Shown here: positions 43,597 through 52,073 of the stretch, piece by piece
How positions within the stretch are numbered: position 1 is the stretch's first letter
How the letters are laid out: every line of letters begins with the position of its first letter
Source: Sporosarcina sp. Te-1
GTDB lineage: Bacteria > Bacillota > Bacilli > Bacillales_A > Planococcaceae
Direction of reading: 5' to 3'
NCBI RefSeq assembly: GCF_017498505.1
Contig: NZ_CP071798.1
Span: 2,129,501-2,193,500 of the forward strand
DNA length: 64,000 bases
Position numbers and translations under genes: made by a program
Notes under the pieces: model-generated
What the model was told of the DNA's origin: nothing
The model's database searches: none
Seen by the model: the letters and a program-made list of their open reading frames with translations, nothing else

Positions 43597-43647
43597 TAGG
43601 TGCCGTGTTCTAGAGCAATTTGAGAATTGTCCAGAACCTGACACCTA
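43597..43647. repeat. Imperfect palindrome (REP-like)
   Basis: TAGGTGCCGTGTTCT faces AGAACCTGACACCTA with an inner AATT/AATT; 11 of 14 positions pair. Related in wording to the hairpins at 41742 and 42482. Confidence 0.5.
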
Positions 43648-43755
43648 TAATAAAATCATTGGCGACTAGTAGTCTTTTCATGATATCTTTTTAAGCAATT
43701 ATGCAACATGCATAAGACGTACAGTACGAATGTTTGGATGATTTTATGACTTTTT

Positions 43756-44733
43756 CTAAGCTAGATCCATTTGCGTCTCAAACTCCCGCAGCAAAGCCCG
43801 TACGTCATCAGTCGACTCCGTATTCATCAATTGATTTCTCAACTCACTCGCTCCCCGGAATCCTTTGACGTAAATCTTGAAAAAGCGTCGAAGCGGTTTG
43901 AACGCCCGCGGCTCGAGTTCGTTGGAATATTTATCGAACAAATCGAGATGCAGCCGCAAAAGATTCAACAATTCCTCGGGACTGTGCTCCCGCTTCTCCA
44001 CTTCAAAGGCAAACGGATTTTTGAAAATTCCCCGCCCGATCATGACGCCATCCACACCATATTTCAGGGCGAGCTCCATGCCTTTTTCCCGATCCGGGAT
44101 ATCTCCATTGATTGTCAACATTGTTTGCGGTGCAACCTCATCCCGCAATTTCTTAATCTCAGGAATCAATTCCCAATGCGCATCCACATTACTCATTTCT
44201 TTTCGTGTACGCAGATGGATCGACAGATTGGCAATGTCCTGCTGCAACACATGTGTCAGCCAATCACGCCACTCGTCCACCTCCGTATATCCAAGCCGAG
44301 TCTTGACGCTGACCGGCAATCCGCCTGCTTTCGCCGCCTGAATGATTGCAGCAGCTGTGTCGGGGTGATTAATCAAACCGCTGCCCTTCCCTTTCGAAGC
44401 GACATTCGGCACAGGGCAACCCATATTAATGTCAACGCCTTTAAAACCCATCTTCGCCATTCCGATACTCATATCCCGGAAATGATCGGGCTTGTCTCCC
44501 CAAATATGTGCCACAATCGGCTGTTCATCCTCCGTGAACGTCAAACGTCCGCGCACACTGAAGATTCCTTCCGGGTGACAAAAACTTTCCGTATTCGTAA
44601 ACTCCGTGAAAAATACATCCGGCCGTGCGGCTTCACTTACGACATGGCGAAACACTACATCCGTTACATCTTCCATGGGTGCTAATATAAAAAACGGCTT
44701 CGGTAAATCGAGCCAGAAATTATCGTTTGTCAT
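43756..44733 (-). CDS. tRNA-dihydrouridine synthase
   Basis: 325 residues from the ATG at 44733 (AGGAGAGG upstream). FMN-binding TIM barrel: [36 protein letters not shown] with the catalytic Cys, VSVKTRLGY, and [18 protein letters not shown]. Reduces uridines in the tRNA D-loop with NADPH. Bacillales carry two or three paralogues; by eye I cannot assign DusA/B/C. Confidence 0.92.
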   Translation of the reverse strand: MTNDNFWLDLPKPFFILAPMEDVTDVVFRHVVSEAARPDVFFTEFTNTESFCHPEGIFSVRGRLTFTEDEQPIVAHIWGDKPDHFRDMSIGMAKMGFKGVDINMGCPVPNVASKGKGSGLINHPDTAAAIIQAAKAGGLPVSVKTRLGYTEVDEWRDWLTHVLQQDIANLSIHLRTRKEMSNVDAHWELIPEIKKLRDEVAPQTMLTINGDIPDREKGMELALKYGVDGVMIGRGIFKNPFAFEVEKREHSPEELLNLLRLHLDLFDKYSNELEPRAFKPLRRFFKIYVKGFRGASELRNQLMNTESTDDVRALLREFETQMDLA

Positions 44734-44811
44734 GATTGATAAACCCTCTCCTAGTTGACTTGTCCTTGTACCGTATCGTTCGTTGTACAAGTGCCAGCCT
44801 CCCTATTATAC

Positions 44812-44858
44812 AAAAATCCCGCCGGCATGTTCCAGTATCTTTGAACATTGCCGGCGGG
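44812..44858 (-). terminator. Terminator of the ECF sigma/anti-sigma operon
   Basis: On the minus strand CCCGCCGGCAATGTTC / GAACATGCCGGCGGG (one bulge) followed by ATTTTTG. About 260 bases downstream of the anti-sigma stop. Confidence 0.8.
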
Positions 44859-44979
44859 CTATTGTGTTTTCAAGCATAAAAGAGTTTTTATCAATTCTTC
44901 ACCGTGAGCAGGCTACGTTCTTTCCTTTGTTTTCATAATGACTTTCGATGGCAATCAAATGAGGACAAATCCAAGTTGA

Positions 44980-45054
44980 AAACCAGGTTGGCATGCCCAT
45001 ATCATGAGCGGTTGGTTGACGGCTTGTTCTACTGGACAGCTGCCAACCTGGTTT
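44980..45054. repeat. Perfect 14-bp inverted repeat in a non-coding interval
   Basis: AAACCAGGTTGGCA (44980-44993) and TGCCAACCTGGTTT (45041-45054) enclose 47 bases. The interval 44859-45115 has no convincing gene. Could be a small RNA, a REP-like element or an early terminator. Confidence 0.7.
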
Positions 45055-45115
45055 ACAAAATAGAGGATGCCCTACGGAATCTGCTACGCCTATCACCCCC
45101 TTTCCGGTCTCTGTC

Positions 45116-46189
45116 TTACTCTTCAATCATCCAATGGCCAGCGCTCTCTTGCTTCAAAGAAAATACGCGGTCCGCCACGCCAGCTCTCCCATATCGATAG
45201 CGGATTTCCGTTTCATTATCAGAAATCGGCGCGACATTCCGATAAGATGCTTCCACAAACAGCTCACCTAATCGCGACGTGTTCGCAAACCCTGGTGACT
45301 GCGGCATTCTTTTTTCACCCAGCAGCGCATCATACAAAACCAAATCAAAATATTGCTCTGATGTGTAAGAATCCTTTAGCTGGCCGGAAAGGTAATCGAC
45401 ATATTCCGATATTGTCTGCTCCTCCGTTGCAATGCCAGCCACTTGTCCATAGATTTTATGTACAGGTGTAATCGTCGCTCCCTGCACGGTGTCCGATGCC
45501 GGAAAATGATTCAACAATAGAAATTCCCTTGCATTCAACAACTGATCATAGCCCCCAGCAATTCGGACACCCTGTTCTTTATAGCGTTCCATCAATTTGG
45601 ATTGCAGTGGTTTCCCGTTAATTGTGAGAGTTCCTTCTTTCAGTACAACGCGATCTCCCGGTACAGCGATCACTTCATAATAAGCATCATCATACGTGGG
45701 CAAATGACTTGTCGTATCGGTCATGGTCCGCACGACATCACCCGCCTGATAGGCTACTTTCTCATAGATATCCGCTTTTCGCTCAATGACGGTATGGAAT
45801 GTTTCAGAATTCCCAATGATTGAAAAAGGTTCCGGATCAACGTAATAAAGGCCGTCCACTTCATCAAAACTAGGCAGTTCTGCAAATTCTTCATAGTCAA
45901 TGGCTGAAAGCTGCTGCTTCTTTTGCAAGGCGGAAATCTGAGCCAAATCATCGAGTGGATCATATGGCGTTCCCGGTCCCTGTTGAGAAGAAAACAATTG
46001 ATCCGTCGGATTGATGGAGAAGAATAGAAATAGGGCGACGACCGGAAGTGCCGCAGAGACGATGGCTACTTTCCATGAAAACTTTTTAGCGGCCGGCCGC
46101 AGCTTCTCATACACTCCTTGCTTAATACGACGCTCCTGGTCGGATGTATCGCCCATCATTTGATCCAATTTTCGTTTCATATCACTCAT
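45116..46189 (-). CDS. Anti-sigma factor with degenerate signal peptidase I-like domain
   Basis: 357 residues, ATG overlapping the sigma gene's stop by eight bases. Residues 1-40 are cytoplasmic and charged (sigma-binding side), 40-58 one transmembrane helix, the rest extracytoplasmic. Residues about 119-200 resemble type I signal peptidase (S26): FSIIGNSETFHTVI in place of the Ser-Met-x-Pro box, AYQAGDVV in place of the box-C GDIVV, and YYEVIAVPGDRVVLKEGTLTINGKPL in place of the KRVIGLPGD region. The catalytic Lys is replaced (YEVI for KRVI). C-terminal 120 residues have no known match. Likely senses an envelope signal and releases the sigma factor. Confidence 0.75.
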   Translation of the reverse strand: MSDMKRKLDQMMGDTSDQERRIKQGVYEKLRPAAKKFSWKVAIVSAALPVVALFLFFSINPTDQLFSSQQGPGTPYDPLDDLAQISALQKKQQLSAIDYEEFAELPSFDEVDGLYYVDPEPFSIIGNSETFHTVIERKADIYEKVAYQAGDVVRTMTDTTSHLPTYDDAYYEVIAVPGDRVVLKEGTLTINGKPLQSKLMERYKEQGVRIAGGYDQLLNAREFLLLNHFPASDTVQGATITPVHKIYGQVAGIATEEQTISEYVDYLSGQLKDSYTSEQYFDLVLYDALLGEKRMPQSPGFANTSRLGELFVEASYRNVAPISDNETEIRYRYGRAGVADRVFSLKQESAGHWMIEE

Positions 46190-46688
46190 TGTTCGTCACC
46201 TCCTCCTCTTCTTCCTCGAAAAACTCCTTGAGCTGCTGCTTCGCTCTCCGCAGCCTCGTTTTCACAGTATTTTCGTTCAGCTCCAAATAACTGGCTATTT
46301 CCGCGATGGACTGTTCGTCATAATAATATAAAATTAACGGCTCCCGGTACTTGAGCGGCAGCTGGAAGAGGTTTTTCCGCAATGATACTAGTTGTTCCTG
46401 TTCGAGCAAGACATCCTCTGCCCCTTTGGTTGAGGAGTAAGCAGCTCCTAACAGAACATCCTTCTTATGCTTCCAAGAGCGCAAATAATCCTTTGACCGA
46501 TTGGCGGTCATCCTCGTCAAATACGTCCGGAGAGACGCCTCTTGGCGAAACTGGCCGCTCTTTTGAAAATAGGCCACAAACACCTCTTGCACAATGTCCT
46601 CGGCAGTCGACCAATTCTTCACATATAAATAAGCGATCCGCACTAAGTAACGCGAATGCTCATCCATGATTTGCTCCATTTCATGCAT
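46182..46688 (-). CDS. ECF-type RNA polymerase sigma factor
   Basis: 168 residues. Region 2: YLVRIAYLYVKNWSTAEDIVQEVFVAYFQ; region 4: LPLKYREPLILYYYDEQSIAEIASYLELNENTVKTRLRRAKQQLKE. The start is uncertain: ATGs at 46688, 46679 and 46667 all fit and the GGAGC favours the last. An ECF-type promoter matching TGAAAC-N16-CGTC lies at 46786-46816, so it is probably autoregulated. Co-encoded with the anti-sigma factor by overlap. Confidence 0.92.
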   Translation of the reverse strand: MHEMEQIMDEHSRYLVRIAYLYVKNWSTAEDIVQEVFVAYFQKSGQFRQEASLRTYLTRMTANRSKDYLRSWKHKKDVLLGAAYSSTKGAEDVLLEQEQLVSLRKNLFQLPLKYREPLILYYYDEQSIAEIASYLELNENTVKTRLRRAKQQLKEFFEEEEEEVTNNE

Positions 46689-46785
46689 GTCCGATACTCA
46701 CTCTTTTCTATGGCCATGGCAGGTCCCTATTTTTCTGTCACGCCATACCGACGTATTTCTTCAGTCAACACCTAACAAGTTCACC

Positions 46786-46816
46786 CTACAGACGGAGTTT
46801 TTACGAAAAAGTTTCA
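46786..46816 (-). promoter_or_regulatory. ECF sigma promoter of the sigma/anti-sigma operon
   Basis: Minus strand TGAAAC (plus 46811-46816), 16-bp spacer containing AAAAAC, then CGTC within CCGTCTGTAG (plus 46786-46795). Almost identical to the element at 48527. Confidence 0.8.
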
Positions 46817-46858
46817 AATCTTTTTTAGAAATTTTGAGAGGGGAGTGAATTACTAGCT

Positions 46859-46902
46859 AAAAAGCATTCTACCACTCACTTACAAGTGACAGAATGCCTT
46901 TT
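46859..46902 (-). terminator. Terminator of the SLH gene
   Basis: Minus strand AAAAGGCATTCT / AGAATGCTTTTT with an inner CACTT/AAGTG pairing. Confidence 0.85.
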
Positions 46903-46985
46903 GAGCTGTGACGAAATCAAGTCAAGATAAATGATTTACCATCCTAATTAGAAGCGAATGTTCCTGCATCGGCATTCATAGGCAA

Positions 46986-48467
46986 TCACATATGGAGATC
47001 AATCGATTCATATATCGTTGTATTAATAATAGGACCCATCACCTCAACATGCACGACAAGTTCGATAAGGTCCGGCTTTTTATGGTACGGCAGTTGAATG
47101 GAGAAGGTACCATTCTTCTTTCCGACCGCATGGAATACGTTCGTCCCCTTATCTCTTGTAATCGTCGCGATCCGCTCAGAGTCTTTAGGCAGAACATGTC
47201 TTCCAATGTCATGAGTTGTACCCAAATCTACAGACGCAGCCGGCTTCTCTTCCAGCGTACGGATGCTGTAATAAAACGACGGTGTGAGGCTTACAGCTTC
47301 GAGACCGTACCGGATTTCTTCTCCACCCTCGAAACGGACCGTAGCAATATAGCGGCCCGGCTTTTCAATCCCGACACGAACAGTATTGTACTTGCCCTCA
47401 TAATCTGTTTCATCCGCTTCCCGGCAATCGGAGGGGCTATAGGAACCGCATTTCCTGAACTCCACACTGTCAGACAGCAGCTTGCCGTCCATCGTGGAGA
47501 GGGATACGCCTTCAACTTGCTTTTTACCCTTCACGTCTAGAATGGCTGGCGTGTTGAGAAAATCTTGCGTCTCCTCCAGCGTAAGCTTTAGCTTGCCGTC
47601 CACTTCTTTAATGTGTACATAATATTTTCTATAATACTTTTTATCCGGATTTCCCGAGTATACCAACGCGACTCGGAAGGTACCCTCCCCTTCTTTCAAA
47701 GGGACTAATTGGATTTTATCCGTAATGCCGCCAGATGGGTGATCACTTCCTTGAACAGCATTATACAAAGCAGACTCAGAATGGTTAGAATCGAACATCT
47801 TAAACTCGCTCCAGCCGTAATCGCTCGCACGGACCGTTACAATGGAGGACTTCGCTTCCTCTGTCGCCAGCAGCATTTTGGCCGCCTGTCCTCTTGTAAT
47901 AGAAGTATTCGGGCTAAACCGGTCTGGAGACGTGCCAGTCGTTATACCAAGTCGATAAATGCTCATTATGCTTGGATCATGGCCAACTCCCCTTTTCACA
48001 TCAACGAAAGGGTTTGTCGTCGATCCAAAATCATAGCGCGGAAGATCAAACGCTTTCACAAGGATCGATGCCATCTGTCCCCGCGTAATTGGATCATTCG
48101 GGCCAAAGCGTCCATCCCCATAGCCACTAATAATTTGCTTCTCCGCCAACGCTGCAATCGCCTTATAATAGCCGTTTGCTGTAGTAACATCTTTGAACTT
48201 CGGATTCTTTACGTTCTTCGTATCCAAGTCAATCATCTTCACTATGATGGCCGCTGCCTGTCCTCTCGTAATGGAATTACCCGGTCTGAATGTGCCGTCT
48301 GGATAGCCTCCGATAATCTCGCGTTCTGCCAACATGTTAACGGCCTCTGCAAAATGCTTGGATGGCGGCACATCGATAAATTGTTTCGGGCTTGCCGCTA
48401 ATGTGCTAGTTACAGGCAAGCTACAAGCGAGCAGCATTGTACTAAGCACAAGCAACAGTCTATTCAT
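46986..48467 (-). CDS. SLH-domain surface protein
   Basis: 493 residues. Signal peptide (residues 1-25, ending STLAAS), then three S-layer homology domains: FIDVPPSKHFAEAVNMLAEREIIGGYPDGTFRPGNSITRGQAAAII, a second with GYGDGRFGPNDPITRGQMA, and a third with GTSPDRFSPNTSITRGQAAKML. SLH domains bind pyruvylated secondary cell-wall polymer. The remaining 280 residues are beta-rich (LTLEETQDFLNTPAIL, PGRYIATVRFEGGEE) with one Cys pair (CGSYSPSDC). Preceded by an ECF promoter matching that of the neighbouring sigma operon, so it is a likely target of that sigma factor. Confidence 0.9.
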   Translation of the reverse strand: MNRLLLVLSTMLLACSLPVTSTLAASPKQFIDVPPSKHFAEAVNMLAEREIIGGYPDGTFRPGNSITRGQAAAIIVKMIDLDTKNVKNPKFKDVTTANGYYKAIAALAEKQIISGYGDGRFGPNDPITRGQMASILVKAFDLPRYDFGSTTNPFVDVKRGVGHDPSIMSIYRLGITTGTSPDRFSPNTSITRGQAAKMLLATEEAKSSIVTVRASDYGWSEFKMFDSNHSESALYNAVQGSDHPSGGITDKIQLVPLKEGEGTFRVALVYSGNPDKKYYRKYYVHIKEVDGKLKLTLEETQDFLNTPAILDVKGKKQVEGVSLSTMDGKLLSDSVEFRKCGSYSPSDCREADETDYEGKYNTVRVGIEKPGRYIATVRFEGGEEIRYGLEAVSLTPSFYYSIRTLEEKPAASVDLGTTHDIGRHVLPKDSERIATITRDKGTNVFHAVGKKNGTFSIQLPYHKKPDLIELVVHVEVMGPIINTTIYESIDLHM

Positions 48468-48526
48468 TTCTCATCTTCCTTTCCCTTCCATTTCTCTTCC
48501 TTTACCTTTACTAACAAGAAAGCAAA

Positions 48527-48557
48527 CTACAGACGGCGTTTTTCAGAGAAAGTTTCA
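48527..48557 (-). promoter_or_regulatory. ECF sigma promoter of the SLH gene
   Basis: TGAAAC (plus 48552-48557), 16-bp spacer with AAAAAC, CCGTCTGTAG (plus 48527-48536). Same length and 85-90 percent identical to the sigma operon's promoter. Confidence 0.8.
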
Positions 48558-48873
48558 AATAGTTGGGGGAAGAATTTCTATCGGGAGGATTAGTACCAAG
48601 AATGGCACGGGAGAATTTTTTTCAACGTGTTTTATATCGATGAATGACGCAAGCTATCCATCTCGCTTCTGGTATGTACAGACCAGTAGGTAAAGATCTA
48701 ACGTTTCCTTTAGAGAAAACCTCTTTTTATAGTTTTGCACAAAAAGAGATTTTCCAATTTTTTACTGATATAATAAGTTTGTTACTTGTAACAAACAAGA
48801 AAAACGGAAGTATTTTCCGAGTGACTTAGAAACAGGCGTACTATTTTCTGTATTCTTACAGGGAGGTAATTGT

Positions 48874-49149
48874 ATTTCTTTATTATATCTTAACGCTTTC
48901 TATTTAATCGTGTTTTCGGTCGGTTGCAGTGGTGGAATAGCCTTGTTACTTTATAAAGTAATCAATAACATAAAAACAGTTTCAAGAACGCTTAGTTATA
49001 TATTGGGGGACGTAGTATCTTTAATTCTAAGCTACTTAATGGCTTTGCTGCTGTTTAGTGGAGTTTGGACCTTTACTTTACCTACTGTTGTTCTGGCGTT
49101 AGTGTTTTATGTGATAGCCCTTGTTTTGTCAAATAAGTATGCTAGATAA
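48874..49149 (+). CDS. Small membrane protein, possibly starting at ATT
   Basis: The only good ribosome site, GGGAGGT at 48861-48867, is six bases before an in-frame ATT at 48874 (product about 91 residues); the first ordinary codon in frame is a GTG at 48910 without a site (79 residues). Three hydrophobic segments: LLYLNAFYLIVFSVGCSGGIALLL, YILGDVVSLILSYLMALLLF and TLPTVVLALVFYVIALVLS. ATT starts are rare (infC is the classic case). Function unknown. Confidence 0.55.
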   Translation: MSLLYLNAFYLIVFSVGCSGGIALLLYKVINNIKTVSRTLSYILGDVVSLILSYLMALLLFSGVWTFTLPTVVLALVFYVIALVLSNKYAR

Positions 49150-49174
49150 ATATTCATTCCGCTTAACTCTTTTA

Positions 49175-49211
49175 AAAAGGAGGAACAGTTATTTCTTCTC
49201 TTCCTTTTTCA
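49175..49211 (+). terminator. Weak terminator-like hairpin
   Basis: AAAAAGGAGGA faces TTCTCTTCCTTTTT after the small membrane gene. Confidence 0.5.
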
Positions 49212-49303
49212 TTACATTGTCCAAAATTTCTTAGACCTTGTTCTAGGTCCTCTATAATATTTTCGTAGTTGGCGATAAAAAAATATCGTAGGCTACCATA
49301 ACA

Positions 49304-50095
49304 TTACTTACAATACATTGATACGCTGCCCAACCCATCAAATTCTGCAATAACGGAGTCACCCGGTCCAAACGCAATAGCTTCAGACATGGCTCCGCTT
49401 AGTACGATCTCACCATTTTTCAATCCTTTTCCTTGTAAGGCCAATTGCTTCACTGCCCAAGCGATCGCTTCAGCGGGATGTCCCAATACAGCTGCACTTG
49501 AACCTGTTTGCGCCACTTCCCCATTTTTGGACATCACCATTCCAATGTTCGCCAAATCAATAGCATGGGGTGAAACCCATTTGCTTCCTACTATGAATTT
49601 CGAGGATGAACAATTATCAGCTACAACGTCCACTAATGTAAAACGGAAATCTTTGAAACGGCTATCGATAACTTCGAGAGCTGGAGCTACATATTTTGTT
49701 GCCTTTAGAACGTCTTCTACAGTTATGTTTTCCCCTTGTAAGTCTTCAGCCAATAAAAATGCAATCTCAGGCTCTACTTTTGGATGAATCAATCCCGAAA
49801 GCTGGATTGGTTCCCATTCCAGTGCTAGCATATCATTATGCAAATATCCGTAAATTGCTTCATTGACACCCATCATTTCCTGTTTTGCTTTACTCGTTAA
49901 ACCTAATTTCACTCCAACTTGCCGCGTGCCAATTTCCTCGCTTCTACGCGCAAGCAGCCCTACTTGAATCTCGTAAGCTTCTTCAATCGTCAGATCAGGG
50001 AATTCATCTGTTACTTTAACAACTTCCCTTGCGTCCTTTTCAGCTTCAAACAAATAATCAATGATTCCTTTTTCCTTCGTTGTCAGTTGAGTCAT
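49304..50095 (-). CDS. dmpH: 4-oxalocrotonate decarboxylase (2-oxo-3-hexenedioate decarboxylase), DmpH-like
   Basis: 263 residues of the hydratase/decarboxylase family. Motifs specific for the decarboxylase branch: GVKLGLTSKAKQEMMGV, LIHPKVEPEIAF, VIDSRFKDFRFTLVDVVADNCSSSKF, GLGSVSM. It decarboxylates 4-oxalocrotonate to 2-oxopent-4-enoate with a divalent metal and acts with the hydratase encoded at 52074. Last gene of the 3-hydroxyanthranilate catabolic unit; order hydratase-dehydrogenase-aldolase-decarboxylase equals that of dmpEFGH. Confidence 0.85.
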   Translation of the reverse strand: MTQLTTKEKGIIDYLFEAEKDAREVVKVTDEFPDLTIEEAYEIQVGLLARRSEEIGTRQVGVKLGLTSKAKQEMMGVNEAIYGYLHNDMLALEWEPIQLSGLIHPKVEPEIAFLLAEDLQGENITVEDVLKATKYVAPALEVIDSRFKDFRFTLVDVVADNCSSSKFIVGSKWVSPHAIDLANIGMVMSKNGEVAQTGSSAAVLGHPAEAIAWAVKQLALQGKGLKNGEIVLSGAMSEAIAFGPGDSVIAEFDGLGSVSMYCK

Positions 50096-50098
50096 CGA

Positions 50099-51121
50099 TC
50101 ACACCCTCATTTCATCTTTTTTGGCCAATTCGGCGGCCACGTCCAGAATCATATCTTCCTGTCCACCTATAGCTTTCCTTTTTCCTAACTCGACTAAAAT
50201 GTCCCGTGGATCTAACCCGAATCTTCTTCCTGCACGCTCTGCATGAAGTAAAAAGCTGGAATAGACTCCTGCATACCCCATCACAAGACTACCTTTCCGG
50301 ATTTCCTGCGAACCAGGAATGATCGGCCCTACAATGTTTTCCGCGACATCCATCATTTTGTATAAATCAATTCCAACATCAATACCCATCCGATCCAGGA
50401 CGGCTACTAGAACTTCGGTTTGCGTATTGCCAGCTCCTGCACCTAAACACCGCACACTTCCATCAATCCGTGTCGCTCCCTCTTCAATTGCGGCAATCGT
50501 ATTAGCTACGGCAACCGACAAGTTATTATGCGCATGGAAACCGACTTCAATATCCAATGACTGACGTAACGCTTTTATCTTTTCACGTACATCATTTGGC
50601 AGCATCGCACCTGCGGAATCTGTTACATAGACGGCTTCCGCCCCGTAACTTTCCATCAATTTAGCTTGTTCCACCAATTTCTCCACCGAAACAGAATGTG
50701 ACATCATTAAAAAGCCCAATGCCTCCATTCCCAGTTCACGGGCCTTCGCGATATGTTGTGCAGAGACATCAGCTTCCGTTGAATGGGTGGCTACCCGGAC
50801 CAACTTTGCCCCTAATCCATGTGCCTGTTTCAACTCATTGATTGTACCGATTCCCGGTATTAGCAGAACTGCCACTTTTGATTTTTTGCATTCATCGACA
50901 GCGGCTTCAATCAAAGTCATTTCATCGACCAATGATTTTCCGTATTGGATCGTGGAACCGCCCAATCCATCCCCGTGACTCACTTCAATATAATGCATGC
51001 CCGCGTCATCCAATCCACGGACTATATTTCGGACTTGATCCTCCGTGAATTGGTGCGCAACGGCATGACTTCCGTCACGCAAGCAAACTTCCGTCAGTTT
51101 TATCAGTTTATTTTCCACCAT
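50099..51121 (-). CDS. dmpG: 4-hydroxy-2-oxovalerate aldolase
   Basis: 340 residues. HMGL-like TIM barrel: LTEVCLRDGSHAVAHQFTEDQV (catalytic Arg/Asp), YVTDSAGAMLP, VGFHAHNNLSVAVAN (metal His pair), and the C-terminal dehydrogenase-communication domain. Cleaves 4-hydroxy-2-oxovalerate to pyruvate and acetaldehyde; acetaldehyde is channelled to the dehydrogenase encoded just upstream at 51143. Starts 22 bases after that gene. Confidence 0.93.
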   Translation of the reverse strand: MVENKLIKLTEVCLRDGSHAVAHQFTEDQVRNIVRGLDDAGMHYIEVSHGDGLGGSTIQYGKSLVDEMTLIEAAVDECKKSKVAVLLIPGIGTINELKQAHGLGAKLVRVATHSTEADVSAQHIAKARELGMEALGFLMMSHSVSVEKLVEQAKLMESYGAEAVYVTDSAGAMLPNDVREKIKALRQSLDIEVGFHAHNNLSVAVANTIAAIEEGATRIDGSVRCLGAGAGNTQTEVLVAVLDRMGIDVGIDLYKMMDVAENIVGPIIPGSQEIRKGSLVMGYAGVYSSFLLHAERAGRRFGLDPRDILVELGKRKAIGGQEDMILDVAAELAKKDEMRV

Positions 51122-51142
51122 TGTTCATTCCTCCCTCTGGGT

Positions 51143-52036
51143 CTATAATGTAGCTCTTTCTGCATTGCGGGAAAGCAGCGGCTGTGCGAAATTCTCCGCC
51201 GCCCGGACAGCAGCGGCTGTCATGATATCCAGATTCCCTGCATAACTAGGAAAGTAATCGCCTGCTCCTTCCACTTCGATGAAGACAGTTACCCGATTCC
51301 CGTCGAATAGCGGATCCTGTTTCAATCGATATCCAGGTACGTAGCTGTTCACTTTATTTACCATATCGACGATGGCGGTATGGATCATTTCTTCATTCAT
51401 GTTCTTCACTTCACAATAGATCGTATCGCGCATCAGGATAGGAGGTTCCGCAGGGTTCATGATAATCAACGCTTTTCCTCGATCGGCACCACCAACTTCT
51501 TCGATTCCACGCCGTGTCGTATGTGTGAACTCATCGATATTCGCTCTAGTGCCAGGTCCTGCGCTACGGCTTGAAATGGTCGCAACGATTTCACCGTATG
51601 AAACATCAGCCACTTGATTAATTGCATGGACGATTGGAATGGTCGCCTGCCCGCCACAAGTGATCATATTAACATTCTCCAAAATAGCGTCTCCGGAATT
51701 AAAACTGACAGCCGGGCAGAAGAAAGGCCCCACAGCAGCAGGCGTTAAGTCAATCGCCAATTTCCCAAGCTCTTTCAATACTTTTGCGTGATGTACATGT
51801 GCCTTTGCAGACGTGGCATCAAAAACGATATCCGCAATATCCGGGTGTCCGATCAATCCATCAATCCCATTTGAAAATACCTGATAACCCTTCTCCTTGG
51901 CACGTTTCAACCCGGCTGAATCCTCGTCAATTCCAATGACTGCTGTAAGCTCAATTAATTCGCTTCGTTCAAGTTTATACATCAAATCAGTACCGATATT
52001 TCCTGAACCGATGATAGCAGCTTTTATTTTCCCCAT
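51143..52036 (-). CDS. dmpF: Acetaldehyde dehydrogenase (acylating)
   Basis: 297 residues from the ATG at 52036 (GGAAGGGG upstream; the 52057 start is not supported). NAD-binding [17 protein letters not shown], catalytic Cys in [42 protein letters not shown]. Oxidises acetaldehyde to acetyl-CoA in complex with the aldolase. Confidence 0.93.
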   Translation of the reverse strand: MGKIKAAIIGSGNIGTDLMYKLERSELIELTAVIGIDEDSAGLKRAKEKGYQVFSNGIDGLIGHPDIADIVFDATSAKAHVHHAKVLKELGKLAIDLTPAAVGPFFCPAVSFNSGDAILENVNMITCGGQATIPIVHAINQVADVSYGEIVATISSRSAGPGTRANIDEFTHTTRRGIEEVGGADRGKALIIMNPAEPPILMRDTIYCEVKNMNEEMIHTAIVDMVNKVNSYVPGYRLKQDPLFDGNRVTVFIEVEGAGDYFPSYAGNLDIMTAAAVRAAENFAQPLLSRNAERATL

Positions 52037-52073
52037 GGCTATACCCCTTCCTTTCATTTATAACTGGAATTCC

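Noticed and set aside
43771..44685. 304-codon plus-strand ORF opposite the dihydrouridine synthase
   Set aside because: Exact antisense of a well-recognised enzyme; composition is a codon-bias shadow.
44899..45126. 75-codon minus-strand ORF over the inverted repeat
   Set aside because: No ribosome site and no protein-like pattern; it spans the palindrome.
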